The position numbers were made by a program, and so were the translations under genes. Shown piece by piece: positions 1 through 8,266 of a DNA stretch of 64,000 nt (position 1 is the first letter of the stretch; each line of letters starts with the position of its first letter). The notes beneath the pieces were generated by a model, which saw nothing but the letters and a program-made list of their open reading frames with translations, searched no databases and was not told the origin of the DNA. The DNA comes from Caryophanales bacterium UBA784 (GTDB taxonomy: Bacteria > Bacillota_I > Bacilli_A > RFN20 > CAG-288). The stretch covers positions 1 to 64,000 of the forward strand of contig DBJE01000003.1 of the NCBI GenBank assembly GCA_002297045.1, given 5' to 3'.

Positions 1-2
1 CA

Positions 3-599
3 CAAACTTTATGCTACTCCCTTGCCCTCCTTTATCTGCTTGAACGGAAGCCTTTGAATGTGGCTTCCTTGGTTCTTTCTTCCACTCTTTCTTCTGCTTC
101 CCTTTGGCGGGAAGAGACTCATTCGCTTCTGTCCTATTTGCCGAAAGAGGAAAAGGAAGCTCTTCTTTTTGCAGAAGAGAGTGGGGATTACTCCTCTTTG
201 GAATATCAACTTGCCTATGAACATTATTCTCATCTTTTTATCGGCGGTCCGTTTGTGAAAGGAATTGACCCGGATTGTCTTACCCGGGAAAAGGCTACAG
301 GGAGAGAGGCCTATCTTGCTTCCTGGGGTCCTTGTGAGTTTTCTCCCCAAGGGAACCTTAAGGATTATGAGGTGACTTCCAAAAGGAAGGAAATCAAGGT
401 CCCTACCTTGATTCTTTCCGGAGAAAGGGATGAATCGACTCCTTATCAGAATAAGGTGAGGTATGAGGCATTGGAAACGAAGAAGAAATGGATTCTTTAT
501 CCTCATTCCCGGCATAGGACCTATGTCGATAGTAAGGATGAATATGAAAGAGATCTCTTCTCTTTCCTGAACGGAACGGAGGAAGTAAAACATGGTTAA
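3..599 (+). CDS. Alpha/beta hydrolase, proline iminopeptidase-like (5' end outside window)
   Basis: The reading frame is open from the first bases of the window, so the N-terminus, including the nucleophile serine, lies upstream. The visible part resembles the C-terminal two thirds of proline iminopeptidase-type hydrolases: a strand ending LVLSST, a cap region, then GERDEST, which holds the likely catalytic Asp, and SRHRTYV, which holds the likely catalytic His. Members of this family release N-terminal residues, often proline, from peptides in the cytoplasm. A TTG at 54 is only an internal codon. The stop overlaps the next start by 8 bases, so the two genes are probably translationally coupled. 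The substrate is not certain; it could be another alpha/beta hydrolase. Confidence 0.72.
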   Translation, partial: QTLCYSLALLYLLERKPLNVASLVLSSTLSSASLWREETHSLLSYLPKEEKEALLFAEESGDYSSLEYQLAYEHYSHLFIGGPFVKGIDPDCLTREKATGREAYLASWGPCEFSPQGNLKDYEVTSKRKEIKVPTLILSGERDESTPYQNKVRYEALETKKKWILYPHSRHRTYVDSKDEYERDLFSFLNGTEEVKHG

Positions 600-1164
600 G
601 GATAGGAATACTCTTTGCAAGGAACTGAGCTTTGCCCAGCTTAGGCCAACTACTTTGCAGCAGGTCCGGTTTGATTTACATGAAGGTGAGTTTGATCTTC
701 TTTTCGAAGGGTACGATCCCGTAAAAATCAGGAAGAACGGATCATATTTAAATCAGCTTAACCGTGTTCTGAAAGTTTTTTCCCCAGCTTCTGTTTCTCC
801 TTTTAAAAAGAGGACCAAGGCTGTTTATCTTTCTGCCCGGTATCTTTCCCGTTTTTCCTCTTTGGACGAGTTTGAAAAGAGGGTCAAGGATTCCACAAAG
901 GATGAAAAGGAACTTTATGCCTTTCTTGATCACTTCCGTCTCTCTTCCTCTCTCTCCTCAAGGTACTTCCACCGGAGCTGTCTTTTCTTCCGGACGGTCG
1001 GACTTCTTGATATCCCTGTTCTTTCTCCTAAACTGAAGGAAGTGGCAAGGAGAGAACTTTCCCTTCCGGATGATAATGAAAAGCTTTTCTTCGCTTTACT
1101 TGACCTTGCTAAGAAGCAGGGGAAGAGCTGCCTTGATTTAGAAAAGGAATTACTTAGCAAGTAA
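592..1164 (+). CDS. Unknown protein, 190 aa
   Basis: I do not recognise this protein. It starts with ATG inside the end of the hydrolase gene and its TAA shares one base with the ATG of the ABC transporter, so the three genes form one tight operon. The sequence is rich in Lys, Leu and Ser, has no signal peptide or clear membrane segment, and looks mostly alpha-helical in its second half. AGG and AAG codons match its neighbours, arguing for a resident gene. The coupling suggests a role linked to the exporter downstream, but that is inference. Confidence 0.65.
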   Translation: MVKDRNTLCKELSFAQLRPTTLQQVRFDLHEGEFDLLFEGYDPVKIRKNGSYLNQLNRVLKVFSPASVSPFKKRTKAVYLSARYLSRFSSLDEFEKRVKDSTKDEKELYAFLDHFRLSSSLSSRYFHRSCLFFRTVGLLDIPVLSPKLKEVARRELSLPDDNEKLFFALLDLAKKQGKSCLDLEKELLSK

Positions 1165-3935
1165 TGCTGAAAATCGAGAATCTCTGCAAGGATTATGCCA
1201 TCGACGGAAAACCTTTTCCGGCTCTGAAAGGAATCTCGCTTGAGTTTCCTTCTGTTCAGCTTGTCTCGGTCCTTGGACCGTCGGGATGTGGGAAGACCAC
1301 CCTTCTGAACCTTATCGGAGGACTTGACCGTCTGACGAAAGGAAAGATTCTTTTCCAGCAAAGAGATGTCGGAAAGAGGAGCGAAAAGGAACTTGACGGC
1401 TATCGAAACCATCATATCGGATTCATCTTCCAGAACTATTATCTGATTCCTAATCTCACTGTTTTTGAAAATGTGAAAAGGGCTCTTTCTGTCCGTGGCT
1501 ATACTGCTGCAGAGAGGAAGAGAAGAACGAGGGATGTCTTGGAAAAGGTCGGCATTGCCTCTTTATCCAAAAAGCGGCCGAGCCAGCTTTCCGGCGGACA
1601 GGCACAGAGAGCCGCCATTGCCAGAGCCTTGGTCACTGACCCTAGTATTCTTCTTGCCGATGAGCCGACGGGTGCCCTAGACAGTGAGAACTCCAAAAGG
1701 ATCAGGGAACTGCTCAAGGATATCTCTAAGGACCGTCTTGTCATCCTTGTGACCCACAATGAAGAACTTGCCAAGGAATATTCCGACCGTCTCATCCGTA
1801 GGAAGGACGGAAGGATAACCCAGGATGAAATCCTTTCTGCATGCCCCCAGAACAGGGAAAGAAATGAAACAGTCAACGGAAAAAGCCGCCTTTCTCTGAA
1901 GAGGAAAAGGTCTCTTGCCCTTCATAATCTTTTTTCGAGAAAATGGAAGACGGTATTATCGGCAATTGCCAATTCCTTTGGAAGGATAGGCATTGCTTTT
2001 TTCCTCGCTATTAACTATGGCTTTTCTGTCTACTCGAACGATTTGTCTGTTGCTTCGGCCACTTCTCTTCCGGTTGTTGTTTCCTCCTTTGACCAAGTGA
2101 CGCAGAGCGAAAATTACGGGGATAAGAACCAGAATACGGAGTATCCGGACACGGATGAAATCTATCCTTCTCTTCCTGTTTCTTCGAATTACGGGTACAC
2201 GAGAAACGAGTTCAGCCAGAAATATAGGAACTATCTGAATAAAAGGAAGGAAGAAGGGATTCTTTCTTCCTATTCCATTAACTATGGAAATTCCTATAAC
2301 TTTAATCTGACGACCGAATATCCCGCCTCCTTAAACGGAAAACAGGAAGGGGGACGAAGGGAAGTCGATACTTCGAAGACAAGTTATAACTATTACGCTT
2401 ACTCTGCCGGACTTCCTTACAATATTTTCCATCCTTTATATGGAGATCTTGGACAGTATGATTTACTTGCAGGGGAAAGGCCTAATGATGACAGCCAGCT
2501 TGTCCTTGTCGTTTCTAGCTACAACGCCATCAGCTTTTCAATCCTGCAAGGGCTTGGATTCTATAATCCTTCCGATACGGAGGATGATGTCTCTGATGCC
2601 TCCCTTTCTTCCAAGGTGAAGCCGATTTCCTTTTCCGATGTCTTAGGGAAAAGCTACCGGATTTTCGATAACGACGACTATTTCATCCAACAGGAACCTG
2701 TGGTCGTCACGGATGCCGATAACAATAGCCGGACTATCTATCGATATGAGAAAAAAGAACTGACTTCTTCTTTCTATCAGTCCGGAAAGGAACTGAAGAT
2801 TTCGGCGATTCTCCGCCCGAAAAAAGGAAGCAACAGGAATAGGTTAGCTCCCTCTCTTTGTTTCCTTCCTTCCCTTCAGGAAGAACTTGTCCAGAAAAAC
2901 GAGAAAAGCCAGGTTGCTTCCACAATCGGAAACAATCTCGTCTTTTATTCTAGTTCCGGGTCAAAAGGGGAAAATGTCTCCGCTTCCTTTATCCAGGAAA
3001 GGTCTGACCTTATTCGAGAATTCGAAGAGGGAAAGTCTAAAGTCCTTCCCACGGATAAAATCAACGATATTGTCAATCGTTATTTCTGTTACTATCCCTT
3101 TGATTCATCTGGCTTTGTCTATATCGGAACTTCTTCCTTTCTTAGCGACAGCCGGAAGGTTGGAGCCGACCTTGTCCTGGACGAAAGGAAGAAGAGGGAC
3201 TTCAACGATAAGTCTACCCTTGATCAGCTTAGGAACGATAGGCAGAAAGAGTACAGGCAGGGAAGTATCAGCGGGAACAGGGATGGATTATATAAGACCA
3301 TTGTTTCTTTGATTGCCTATGTAAATGCCTATTCCCAGATTCAGAACATCGTCCTCTTCCCTAGTGATCTCTCTAAGCGTGCGGTCCTCCTTGAGAAACT
3401 GGATGAGTTTAATTCTATTCAGGAAGGAAGCGATGAACATGCTGCTAACAAGAACGAACAGGTCTTTTACCATAAAAGCGATGCTTCCGGAAGGATTACT
3501 GACGTGGCGGAAAGGATATCCCTTGTTTCGACCATCTTGATTATCTTCGCCTGTATCTCCCTTGTCGTCTCTTCGGCTAGGACCGGACTCCTTACTTCCA
3601 ACAATGTCCTTGAGCGGAAGAAGGAAATCGGCCTTCTCCGTTCCCTTGGGGCGAAGAAGGGCGATGTCGCCTCTGTCTTTGAAATCGAGTCCTTCCTGAC
3701 CGGTTTTCTTGCCGGAATAATCGGATCACTTGTTACCTATGTTCTCTGCTTCCCGATCAACGCCCTTTTGAATAAGTATTATTCTTTCTATTCTGTCGGG
3801 CAGATTTGCAATTTCACTTTCTATCATGCTCTTCTGGTGATTCTCTTTTCCGTTATCCTTGGCATGGTCTCCGCCCTGATTCCTGCCATTAAGGCAGGGA
3901 AGGAAGACCCGGTCAAGGCCTTGAAGGATGAATAA
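1164..3935 (+). CDS. ABC exporter, ATPase fused to FtsX-type permease (MacB-like)
   Basis: The protein has 923 residues. The N-terminal ABC ATPase shows Walker A GPSGCGKTT near residue 39, the signature LSGGQAQR near 140, Walker B ILLADEPTGALD near 162 and the H-loop VTHN. A first membrane segment follows near residue 270, then about 500 residues of Ser/Tyr/Asn-rich extracytoplasmic domain, then three membrane segments and the FtsX-type ending PAIKAGKEDPVKAL. This is the MacB/LolCDE-like architecture, with ATPase and permease in one chain. Such transporters act by mechanotransmission on lipoproteins, peptides or cell-wall factors. A paralogue of the same build lies at 57377-60169. The substrate cannot be told from sequence. 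Confidence 0.9.
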   Translation: MLKIENLCKDYAIDGKPFPALKGISLEFPSVQLVSVLGPSGCGKTTLLNLIGGLDRLTKGKILFQQRDVGKRSEKELDGYRNHHIGFIFQNYYLIPNLTVFENVKRALSVRGYTAAERKRRTRDVLEKVGIASLSKKRPSQLSGGQAQRAAIARALVTDPSILLADEPTGALDSENSKRIRELLKDISKDRLVILVTHNEELAKEYSDRLIRRKDGRITQDEILSACPQNRERNETVNGKSRLSLKRKRSLALHNLFSRKWKTVLSAIANSFGRIGIAFFLAINYGFSVYSNDLSVASATSLPVVVSSFDQVTQSENYGDKNQNTEYPDTDEIYPSLPVSSNYGYTRNEFSQKYRNYLNKRKEEGILSSYSINYGNSYNFNLTTEYPASLNGKQEGGRREVDTSKTSYNYYAYSAGLPYNIFHPLYGDLGQYDLLAGERPNDDSQLVLVVSSYNAISFSILQGLGFYNPSDTEDDVSDASLSSKVKPISFSDVLGKSYRIFDNDDYFIQQEPVVVTDADNNSRTIYRYEKKELTSSFYQSGKELKISAILRPKKGSNRNRLAPSLCFLPSLQEELVQKNEKSQVASTIGNNLVFYSSSGSKGENVSASFIQERSDLIREFEEGKSKVLPTDKINDIVNRYFCYYPFDSSGFVYIGTSSFLSDSRKVGADLVLDERKKRDFNDKSTLDQLRNDRQKEYRQGSISGNRDGLYKTIVSLIAYVNAYSQIQNIVLFPSDLSKRAVLLEKLDEFNSIQEGSDEHAANKNEQVFYHKSDASGRITDVAERISLVSTILIIFACISLVVSSARTGLLTSNNVLERKKEIGLLRSLGAKKGDVASVFEIESFLTGFLAGIIGSLVTYVLCFPINALLNKYYSFYSVGQICNFTFYHALLVILFSVILGMVSALIPAIKAGKEDPVKALKDE

Positions 3936-3937
3936 AC

Positions 3938-5017
3938 ATGAAACCGATTGAATACAGACATACCCTTGCCCTGCTTAGGAAGATAAAGGATGACTTAAGC
4001 CATATTGCGTTTATTCTTAGGATTGTTGTCCAGACTTCCCTTCTTCTCTATTATTCTTTTTCCATTTATTCCCATGTTTCCTCGCTTCCTTATCTCATCA
4101 TTTATTCGATTCTTCTCCTTCTTTCTGTTCTTGTTTTTGCCGACAATCTCCTCTTTTCCCTGAAAGGAAAGAAAGGCCGGGTCAGGCATAAGAAACGTCA
4201 TCAGGTTCTTTCTGTCTGTGGAATACTTGATAAGGTGTCTTTGCTTGTCGTTTCCTTGATTCCCATCGTTCAGGGAAAGGCAAGTGACTTCGATAAGGTG
4301 GCGATAAGGATAAGGACGGTCATTCTTCTAGCCCAGACTGCCTTTCTTTTCGCCTCCTCCCTTTTCGGGAAATATCTTCTCTGGCTGAAAGAAGCAATAG
4401 AACTTGATTATAAGGAATCCCTGATTTCCTTTAAGCCTAGCCAGGCTCTTTCGGACAAAATCCATGATTTTGCGAGGAATCTTACGGGAAAAAAGGAAGA
4501 AGAGAGCTCTCCTCTTCAGGAAAAACTAAAGGACCGGATTGAGGAAAACAGGAAGAAGGAAAAAGAGAAGAAGAGGGCAAAGAAAAGGGAAAGAAGAAAA
4601 CAACGTCGACAGGATATATCTAGGATAATTAATTATTATTCTGAGAAGAGAAGGAAGAAAAAGATGACGGAGGATAAGATTGATAAGGCAATCTTAGATG
4701 CGGAAAAGAAAGCGGACAAGATTTCTTCCCATAAGGACAAGCTTGTAAAGGTCCTTGCTAAAGTAGAGGGAAAAAGGAAGGAATCTTCTCTTCCGGATTC
4801 CCTCTCCGTTTTGGGGGATTATCTCTTAGCCTTGAAGAGGGATTCCCCTAGCTTTTCTTCCGAGCAGAAGAAATATAGGTTAGTCAATCTTCTCTATTAT
4901 CTTGACCCTCTTGTTCCGGATAAAGACACTATAGAGGATGAAAAAAGGGTGCTTAGGAAGACTAAGGATAAAATCAGCCTTTCTCTTCCAAGGGAAGAAA
5001 AACAGAAGAAAAAGTAA
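3938..5017 (+). CDS. Membrane protein with charged C-terminal tail
   Basis: This 359-residue protein starts two bases after the exporter stop. Four hydrophobic segments fill the first ~150 residues. The rest is a very Lys/Arg/Glu-rich, probably coiled-coil cytoplasmic tail containing runs such as KKEKEKKRAKKRERRK. I recognise no family. Its place directly behind the ABC-FtsX gene suggests an accessory factor of the exporter. No terminator is evident after it; a new promoter for yebC begins about 30 bases downstream. Confidence 0.65.
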   Translation: MKPIEYRHTLALLRKIKDDLSHIAFILRIVVQTSLLLYYSFSIYSHVSSLPYLIIYSILLLLSVLVFADNLLFSLKGKKGRVRHKKRHQVLSVCGILDKVSLLVVSLIPIVQGKASDFDKVAIRIRTVILLAQTAFLFASSLFGKYLLWLKEAIELDYKESLISFKPSQALSDKIHDFARNLTGKKEEESSPLQEKLKDRIEENRKKEKEKKRAKKRERRKQRRQDISRIINYYSEKRRKKKMTEDKIDKAILDAEKKADKISSHKDKLVKVLAKVEGKRKESSLPDSLSVLGDYLLALKRDSPSFSSEQKKYRLVNLLYYLDPLVPDKDTIEDEKRVLRKTKDKISLSLPREEKQKKK

Positions 5018-5047
5018 GCGTTTTTAACCCGAAAGGCTATATTTCCC

Positions 5048-5076
5048 TTGTATCTTCTTAGGCAGAAATTTATAAT
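5048..5076 (+). promoter_or_regulatory. Sigma-A promoter of yebC
   Basis: TTGTAT at 5048-5053, a 17-base spacer and TATAAT at 5071-5076. It lies in the gap before yebC. Confidence 0.75.
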
Positions 5077-5089
5077 ATCCTAGCTAGTG

Positions 5090-5113
5090 GTTTGCAGTTT
5101 TTGACTGCAAAAC
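5090..5113 (+). promoter_or_regulatory. Leader hairpin upstream of yebC
   Basis: TTTGCAG and CTGCAAA form a 7-bp stem around a TTTTTGA loop in the untranslated leader, about 30 bases before the start codon. There is no T-run after it, so it is not a plain terminator. It may stabilise or regulate the message. Confidence 0.35.
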
Positions 5114-5142
5114 ACAAAAAAGAAAGAAAAGAGGTATTCACT

Positions 5143-5871
5143 ATGGGACGTGCACACGAAGTACGAGCAAAGAAAATTGCACAGACTAATGCCGCCAAAT
5201 CGGCCCTGTACAACCGCGCAAGCAAGGAAATCTATCTTGCTGCCAAGTCTGGTGTCCCTGATCCCAATGAAAACCTTGCCTTGCGTTCTGCCATTGAAAA
5301 ATGGAAGGCACAGCATGTTACCCGTGATGTCATTGACCGGGCTATCCAGAAGGCAAAAAGCAAGGATGCCGCTGCCTATGTCGCAGGACGTTATGAAGGA
5401 TTCGGTCCTGGTGGTGTCGCCATCATGGTCGACACGCTGACGGACAACGAAAAGCGTGCCTTTTCCGCTGTCCGTGCCGCTTTTACCCATCATGGCGGCA
5501 AGATCGGCAACTCCGGTTCTGCGGCTTTCAACTTTGTCCAGAGGGGTGTCATTTCCTTTGATACTGATAAGACTGCCGAGGAAATCGAAGATGATCTTAT
5601 CCTTAACGATGTTGACGTTCAATCCGTCGATGCTGAAGAGGGAACTATTGTCATTCAGGTCACTCCTTCCGATTTAAAGAAGGCCCGTGAGGTCTTAAGG
5701 AAGGACTTTGGCCTTACCGATGATTCCTTCTCCACTTCCGAAGTTACTTATGTTCCAAACGGAGACTATGTCAAACTCTCCGACGATGACAAGGCTAAGC
5801 TCCAGAATCTGATTGATGCCTTAAACGACATCGAAGACGTCCAGGCTGTCTACCATAACGCAGACAGGTAG
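5143..5871 (+). CDS. yebC: YebC/PmpR family transcriptional regulator
   Basis: The protein has 242 residues, the normal family length. It begins MGRAHEVRAKK, matching the typical MGRxxxxxxKK opening, and carries the family core YEGFGPGGVAIMVD and the later segment on sequential protein-DNA/ribosome contacts. The ATG at 5143 is chosen over an upstream in-frame ATG at 5092 because it has a GAGGT Shine-Dalgarno and gives the conserved N-terminus. YebC-type proteins are DNA-binding regulators; some members were reported to relieve ribosome stalling at proline runs. The gene has its own promoter and terminator, so it is monocistronic. Confidence 0.95.
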   Translation: MGRAHEVRAKKIAQTNAAKSALYNRASKEIYLAAKSGVPDPNENLALRSAIEKWKAQHVTRDVIDRAIQKAKSKDAAAYVAGRYEGFGPGGVAIMVDTLTDNEKRAFSAVRAAFTHHGGKIGNSGSAAFNFVQRGVISFDTDKTAEEIEDDLILNDVDVQSVDAEEGTIVIQVTPSDLKKAREVLRKDFGLTDDSFSTSEVTYVPNGDYVKLSDDDKAKLQNLIDALNDIEDVQAVYHNADR

Positions 5872-5893
5872 TTGATTTCTGTTTGATTAACCT

Positions 5894-5922
5894 AAGTGCC
5901 CTGATTCATTGGGGCACTTTTT
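5894..5922 (+). terminator. Intrinsic terminator of yebC
   Basis: AAGTGCCC and GGGCACTT form an 8-bp stem followed by TTTTT. Confidence 0.85.
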
Positions 5923-5940
5923 CTGTTACAATATTTTCGT

Positions 5941-6303
5941 ATGAAAAACTATTTCAAACGTTTCAAGTCTTTCACTGTCCACGAATGGGTAACCTGCAGT
6001 TTTAGGTTCCTCGCCCTTGTCTTAGGGCTTTATTTCTCTATTTCCTTTTCTGTAAAGAGGGGTCAAGGCTTCACCCTTTTCGGGGATTCGAACAGGCAGG
6101 ATAATGTTCTTGAGGTGAAAGGTCCGACAAGCAGTGATCTTTTAGTCCTTTCCCTGTTCTGGATTCTGACTATCCTTGTTCTTCTTCTTTTTGTTTATAC
6201 CTTCTTCTTTAAGAAAAAAGAAGAGATAAAGAGGAACAGCAAGGATATTGTCGATGGAAAGACGGTTGTCCTTAAGGAGAAGAAAGAAAATGACCGGAAA
6301 TGA
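5941..6303 (+). CDS. Small membrane protein, 120 aa, probably leaderless
   Basis: I do not recognise a family. Two membrane helices are visible, near residues 22-38 and 68-90, joined by about 28 residues outside, with a Lys-rich cytoplasmic tail. A -10 box TACAAT at 5927-5932 ends only 8 bases before the ATG and there is no Shine-Dalgarno, so the transcript probably begins at or next to the start codon. The stop overlaps the next start by 14 bases, so the two small genes form an operon. Confidence 0.6.
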   Translation: MKNYFKRFKSFTVHEWVTCSFRFLALVLGLYFSISFSVKRGQGFTLFGDSNRQDNVLEVKGPTSSDLLVLSLFWILTILVLLLFVYTFFFKKKEEIKRNSKDIVDGKTVVLKEKKENDRK

Positions 6304-6682
6304 CCTTCTTGCCGATTTGTCGAATCTAAAGGAAACCGAAATCATCCGTTTTAGCAGACAGGGAGATGTACTCTCCCTTCAGGTTGTCTTTGACAACGAG
6401 GAAGATATTGCCCTGAACGAACAGAGCGAAGAGGAGGATGACGAAGACATCCTTAACGGACATCTCTATACCCTGATTTTTCAAGGCGTCAAAGACTTCA
6501 AGACCGAAGGTGAGGAAGCCGATAACTATACAATTCAAAAAATCGCTGCCGAAAAGGAGAAACTTTCTCTCTCCCTTCTTGGACACAATAGGGACGGAGA
6601 CGATACGTATCTTCTTCTTTCCTTTTCCTTTACCTCCTATTCCCTAGTGGACGAAGGAAGAATCAAAGGGCCGGATGTCTGA
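6290..6682 (+). CDS. Acidic unknown protein, 130 aa
   Basis: The ATG at 6290 is preferred over an upstream in-frame start at 6248 because AAGGAG lies about 10 bases before it. The protein has no signal or membrane segment. A strongly acidic stretch (EQSEEEDDEDI) lies near residues 44-54, between strand-rich parts, and the C-terminus looks like a beta sheet. I recognise no family. The overlap with the membrane protein before it suggests they work together. Confidence 0.6.
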   Translation: MTGNDLLADLSNLKETEIIRFSRQGDVLSLQVVFDNEEDIALNEQSEEEDDEDILNGHLYTLIFQGVKDFKTEGEEADNYTIQKIAAEKEKLSLSLLGHNRDGDDTYLLLSFSFTSYSLVDEGRIKGPDV

Positions 6683-6690
6683 TCCCTCTC

Positions 6691-6719
6691 TTGAAATCAA
6701 CCAAAGTTATTTCTATTAT
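6691..6719 (+). promoter_or_regulatory. Promoter of the type III antitoxin RNA and toxin
   Basis: TTGAAA at 6691-6696, a 17-base spacer and TATTAT at 6714-6719. Transcription should start near 6726, just before the first hairpin of the repeat RNA. Confidence 0.75.
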
Positions 6720-6739
6720 AAATAGGCAGGGCAACCTGC

Positions 6740-6862
6740 AAAATCGCGGATGTTCACCGCCGTACAAAGGGTGAAGCGATAAAATCGCGGATGGCCACCG
6801 CCGTATAAAGGGTGGTACGATAAAATCGCGGATGGCCACCGCCGTACAAAGGGTGGTACGAT
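6740..6862 (+). repeat. Three tandem 41-bp repeats
   Basis: Units are 6740-6780, 6781-6821 and 6822-6862, followed by a 6-base start of a fourth. Units 2 and 3 differ at one base (T or C). Unit 1 has TTCACC/GGTGAA where units 2-3 have GCCACC/GGTGGT, so both arms of an internal stem change together. Confidence 0.93.
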
Positions 6863-6869
6863 AAAATCT

Positions 6870-6893
6870 GGAGTCGAAAGGCTCCTTTTCTTT
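6870..6893 (+). terminator. Terminator between antitoxin repeats and toxin
   Basis: GGAGTC-GAAA-GGCTCC forms a 6-bp stem with one G-T pair and a tetraloop, followed by TTTTCTTT. It should let only part of the transcription reach the toxin gene. Confidence 0.8.
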
Positions 6894-6921
6894 CTAAAAA
6901 AAGCAGGAGGGAACTTATATT

Positions 6922-7473
6922 ATGTCCGTTCAGTTATTCACTATCTCTGATTCTTTTATCAGACAGCTTTCTCAAATTGATTCCCGTGTTTTGTCAAACC
7001 ACGAAAATAAGCGACTGCATAAAAGACCATATATTGGCTTTTTGATACAGCTTGGCCGATTCGATTATTTTCTTCCTCTCTCCTCCCCGGATTCTACTGA
7101 CTATATTGAAGGAAAAGTAAGACCTTCCACTCGAACAATTCTGAGAAGGTTTGATAAGGATAATGATTTTATCGGAAAAATACTTTTGAATAACAGGATT
7201 CCTGTTCTCTTAAGTCAGGTGACAAAGATTCAAATTCCTAAAAAACAGCCAGTTGGAATTGAAGATAGAAATTATATAAATCTTCTTTTGAAAGAAAGAA
7301 AGTGGATTTCATCGCATATTTCTTTGATTATAAAAAACTCAAAAATCATCTATCAACAGAAAAAGAATGAAACAAATCTGGAATACTTTAATAATTCAAA
7401 GAAACCGAACTATCTTTCTGCAACGGTTGATTTCCATAAACTGGAAGCATATATACTAAGTCTTTCCTCATAA
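6922..7473 (+). CDS. toxN: ToxN/AbiQ/CptN-family endoribonuclease toxin
   Basis: The 183-residue length is typical of the family. The N-terminus LFTISDSFI, the strand RPYIGF at 35-40, the FLPLSSP motif at 50-56 and RIPVLL at 92-97 follow the ToxN/AbiQ pattern in order. Known members are RNases that cut cellular mRNA and their own repeat RNA and provide phage defence by abortive infection. The conserved lysine normally found after the S/T-S-P motif is Asp57 here, so the active site may be altered or an alternative lysine used. AGGAGG at 6905-6910 serves the ATG. The gene is more AT-rich, with AGA/AAA-type codons, than its neighbours, suggesting horizontal transfer. Confidence 0.85.
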   Translation: MSVQLFTISDSFIRQLSQIDSRVLSNHENKRLHKRPYIGFLIQLGRFDYFLPLSSPDSTDYIEGKVRPSTRTILRRFDKDNDFIGKILLNNRIPVLLSQVTKIQIPKKQPVGIEDRNYINLLLKERKWISSHISLIIKNSKIIYQQKKNETNLEYFNNSKKPNYLSATVDFHKLEAYILSLSS

Positions 7474-7492
7474 GTTTTGCATGCAAGAAAAA

Positions 7493-7523
7493 AGACAGAC
7501 CTTTCTCTATGATTGGTCTGTCT
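7493..7523 (-). terminator. Terminator for the 7536-8093 gene
   Basis: AGACAGACC and GGTCTGTCT form a 9-bp stem. On the minus strand it is followed by a T-run (AAAAAA at 7488-7493). It may also slow transcription coming from toxN. Confidence 0.8.
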
Positions 7524-7535
7524 CATTTCTTGGAT

Positions 7536-8093
7536 TTACTTTTCTTGATGATGACGGTTAATCACATCCTTGCGGATTCCGGTAAGTGCCTGATAGACTT
7601 CATCGTTTGTGGCATCCGGATGTTCTTTTAGATAACGATCGAAGTCTCCGATGATGTCTCCCCTATAGGGTTCCTCATAGGTTTCCTCATACTGCTCCTT
7701 TTCTTCCTCTTCATCATGTGCTTCCTGTGCCTGGACAGTATTGCCCTTGTTCCTATAGAGTGGATAGTCACTGTCAGTGAACCTATATTCGTGTTTTGGA
7801 TCGTAATAGGAGAAGAGGATGCGGATATGGATGGCAGCATCGTCCTTGAGAAGGGCGGCAATGGCGTTTGCCGCTTCCTTTTCCTTTTCTTCCCTTCCTT
7901 TAGGAGCCTCGATTTTGACGTCAAGACGGAATGAGGTCTGCTCCCTTCCGTCATGGATTAAAAAGGAACGGGGAGCGAAGAAATTGATTTCTTCGTCTTT
8001 GCAGTGGTAGATATCCTTGATGGCTTCGTGAAGCTTATGGGTATATCTTATGGCTTCGTATTCATCCCTTCCTAAGAGTGAAACGGTAATCAT
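7536..8093 (-). CDS. Possible DUF1904-like protein with acidic C-terminal extension
   Basis: The start at 8093 gives MITVSLLGRDE; an upstream in-frame TTG at 8120 is less likely because AAGGAG lies between the two. Residues 1-85 resemble the small tautomerase-like DUF1904 fold, with an ordered helix containing KLHEAIKDIY followed by the strand-rich FFAPRSFLIHDG region. A Glu/Tyr-rich linker around residues 120-145 and a helical tail follow and are unusual for that family. The match is by eye and moderate. The cellular role is unknown. It stands alone with its own terminator. Confidence 0.55.
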   Translation of the reverse strand: MITVSLLGRDEYEAIRYTHKLHEAIKDIYHCKDEEINFFAPRSFLIHDGREQTSFRLDVKIEAPKGREEKEKEAANAIAALLKDDAAIHIRILFSYYDPKHEYRFTDSDYPLYRNKGNTVQAQEAHDEEEEKEQYEETYEEPYRGDIIGDFDRYLKEHPDATNDEVYQALTGIRKDVINRHHQEK

Positions 8094-8266
8094 GGTCTGT
8101 TGAATTCTCCTTCTATTCAATGTCCCTTATTTTAACACGGGTTTCCAGGTTTTACTAAAGATAGAAAAGTAGAGATGCCAGGCAAGAAAAACCATTTTGT
8201 ATTGGACGATGCGGTTCTCTTATGGCCGCAGGAGATATTTTAGTCAGTAGAAGATAATGCACACAG

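Larger units (their letters stand above)
6726..6893 (+). ncRNA. Type III antitoxin RNA (ToxI-like repeat RNA)
   Basis: The likely transcript runs from about 6726 to the terminator at 6893. It opens with a small hairpin, GCAGG-GCAA-CCTGC, with a GNRA-type loop. Three tandem 41-nt repeats follow, then an intrinsic terminator, then a ToxN/AbiQ-type toxin ORF. In known type III systems (ToxIN, AbiQ, CptIN) the toxin cuts this RNA into single repeats that fold and inhibit it, and the terminator limits read-through into the toxin. The order here is the same. The role is inferred from this layout and from the toxin. Confidence 0.82.

Noticed and set aside
6740..6862. CRISPR array
   Set aside because: The three repeats are directly adjacent with no unique spacers and there are no cas genes; a terminator and a ToxN-type gene follow.
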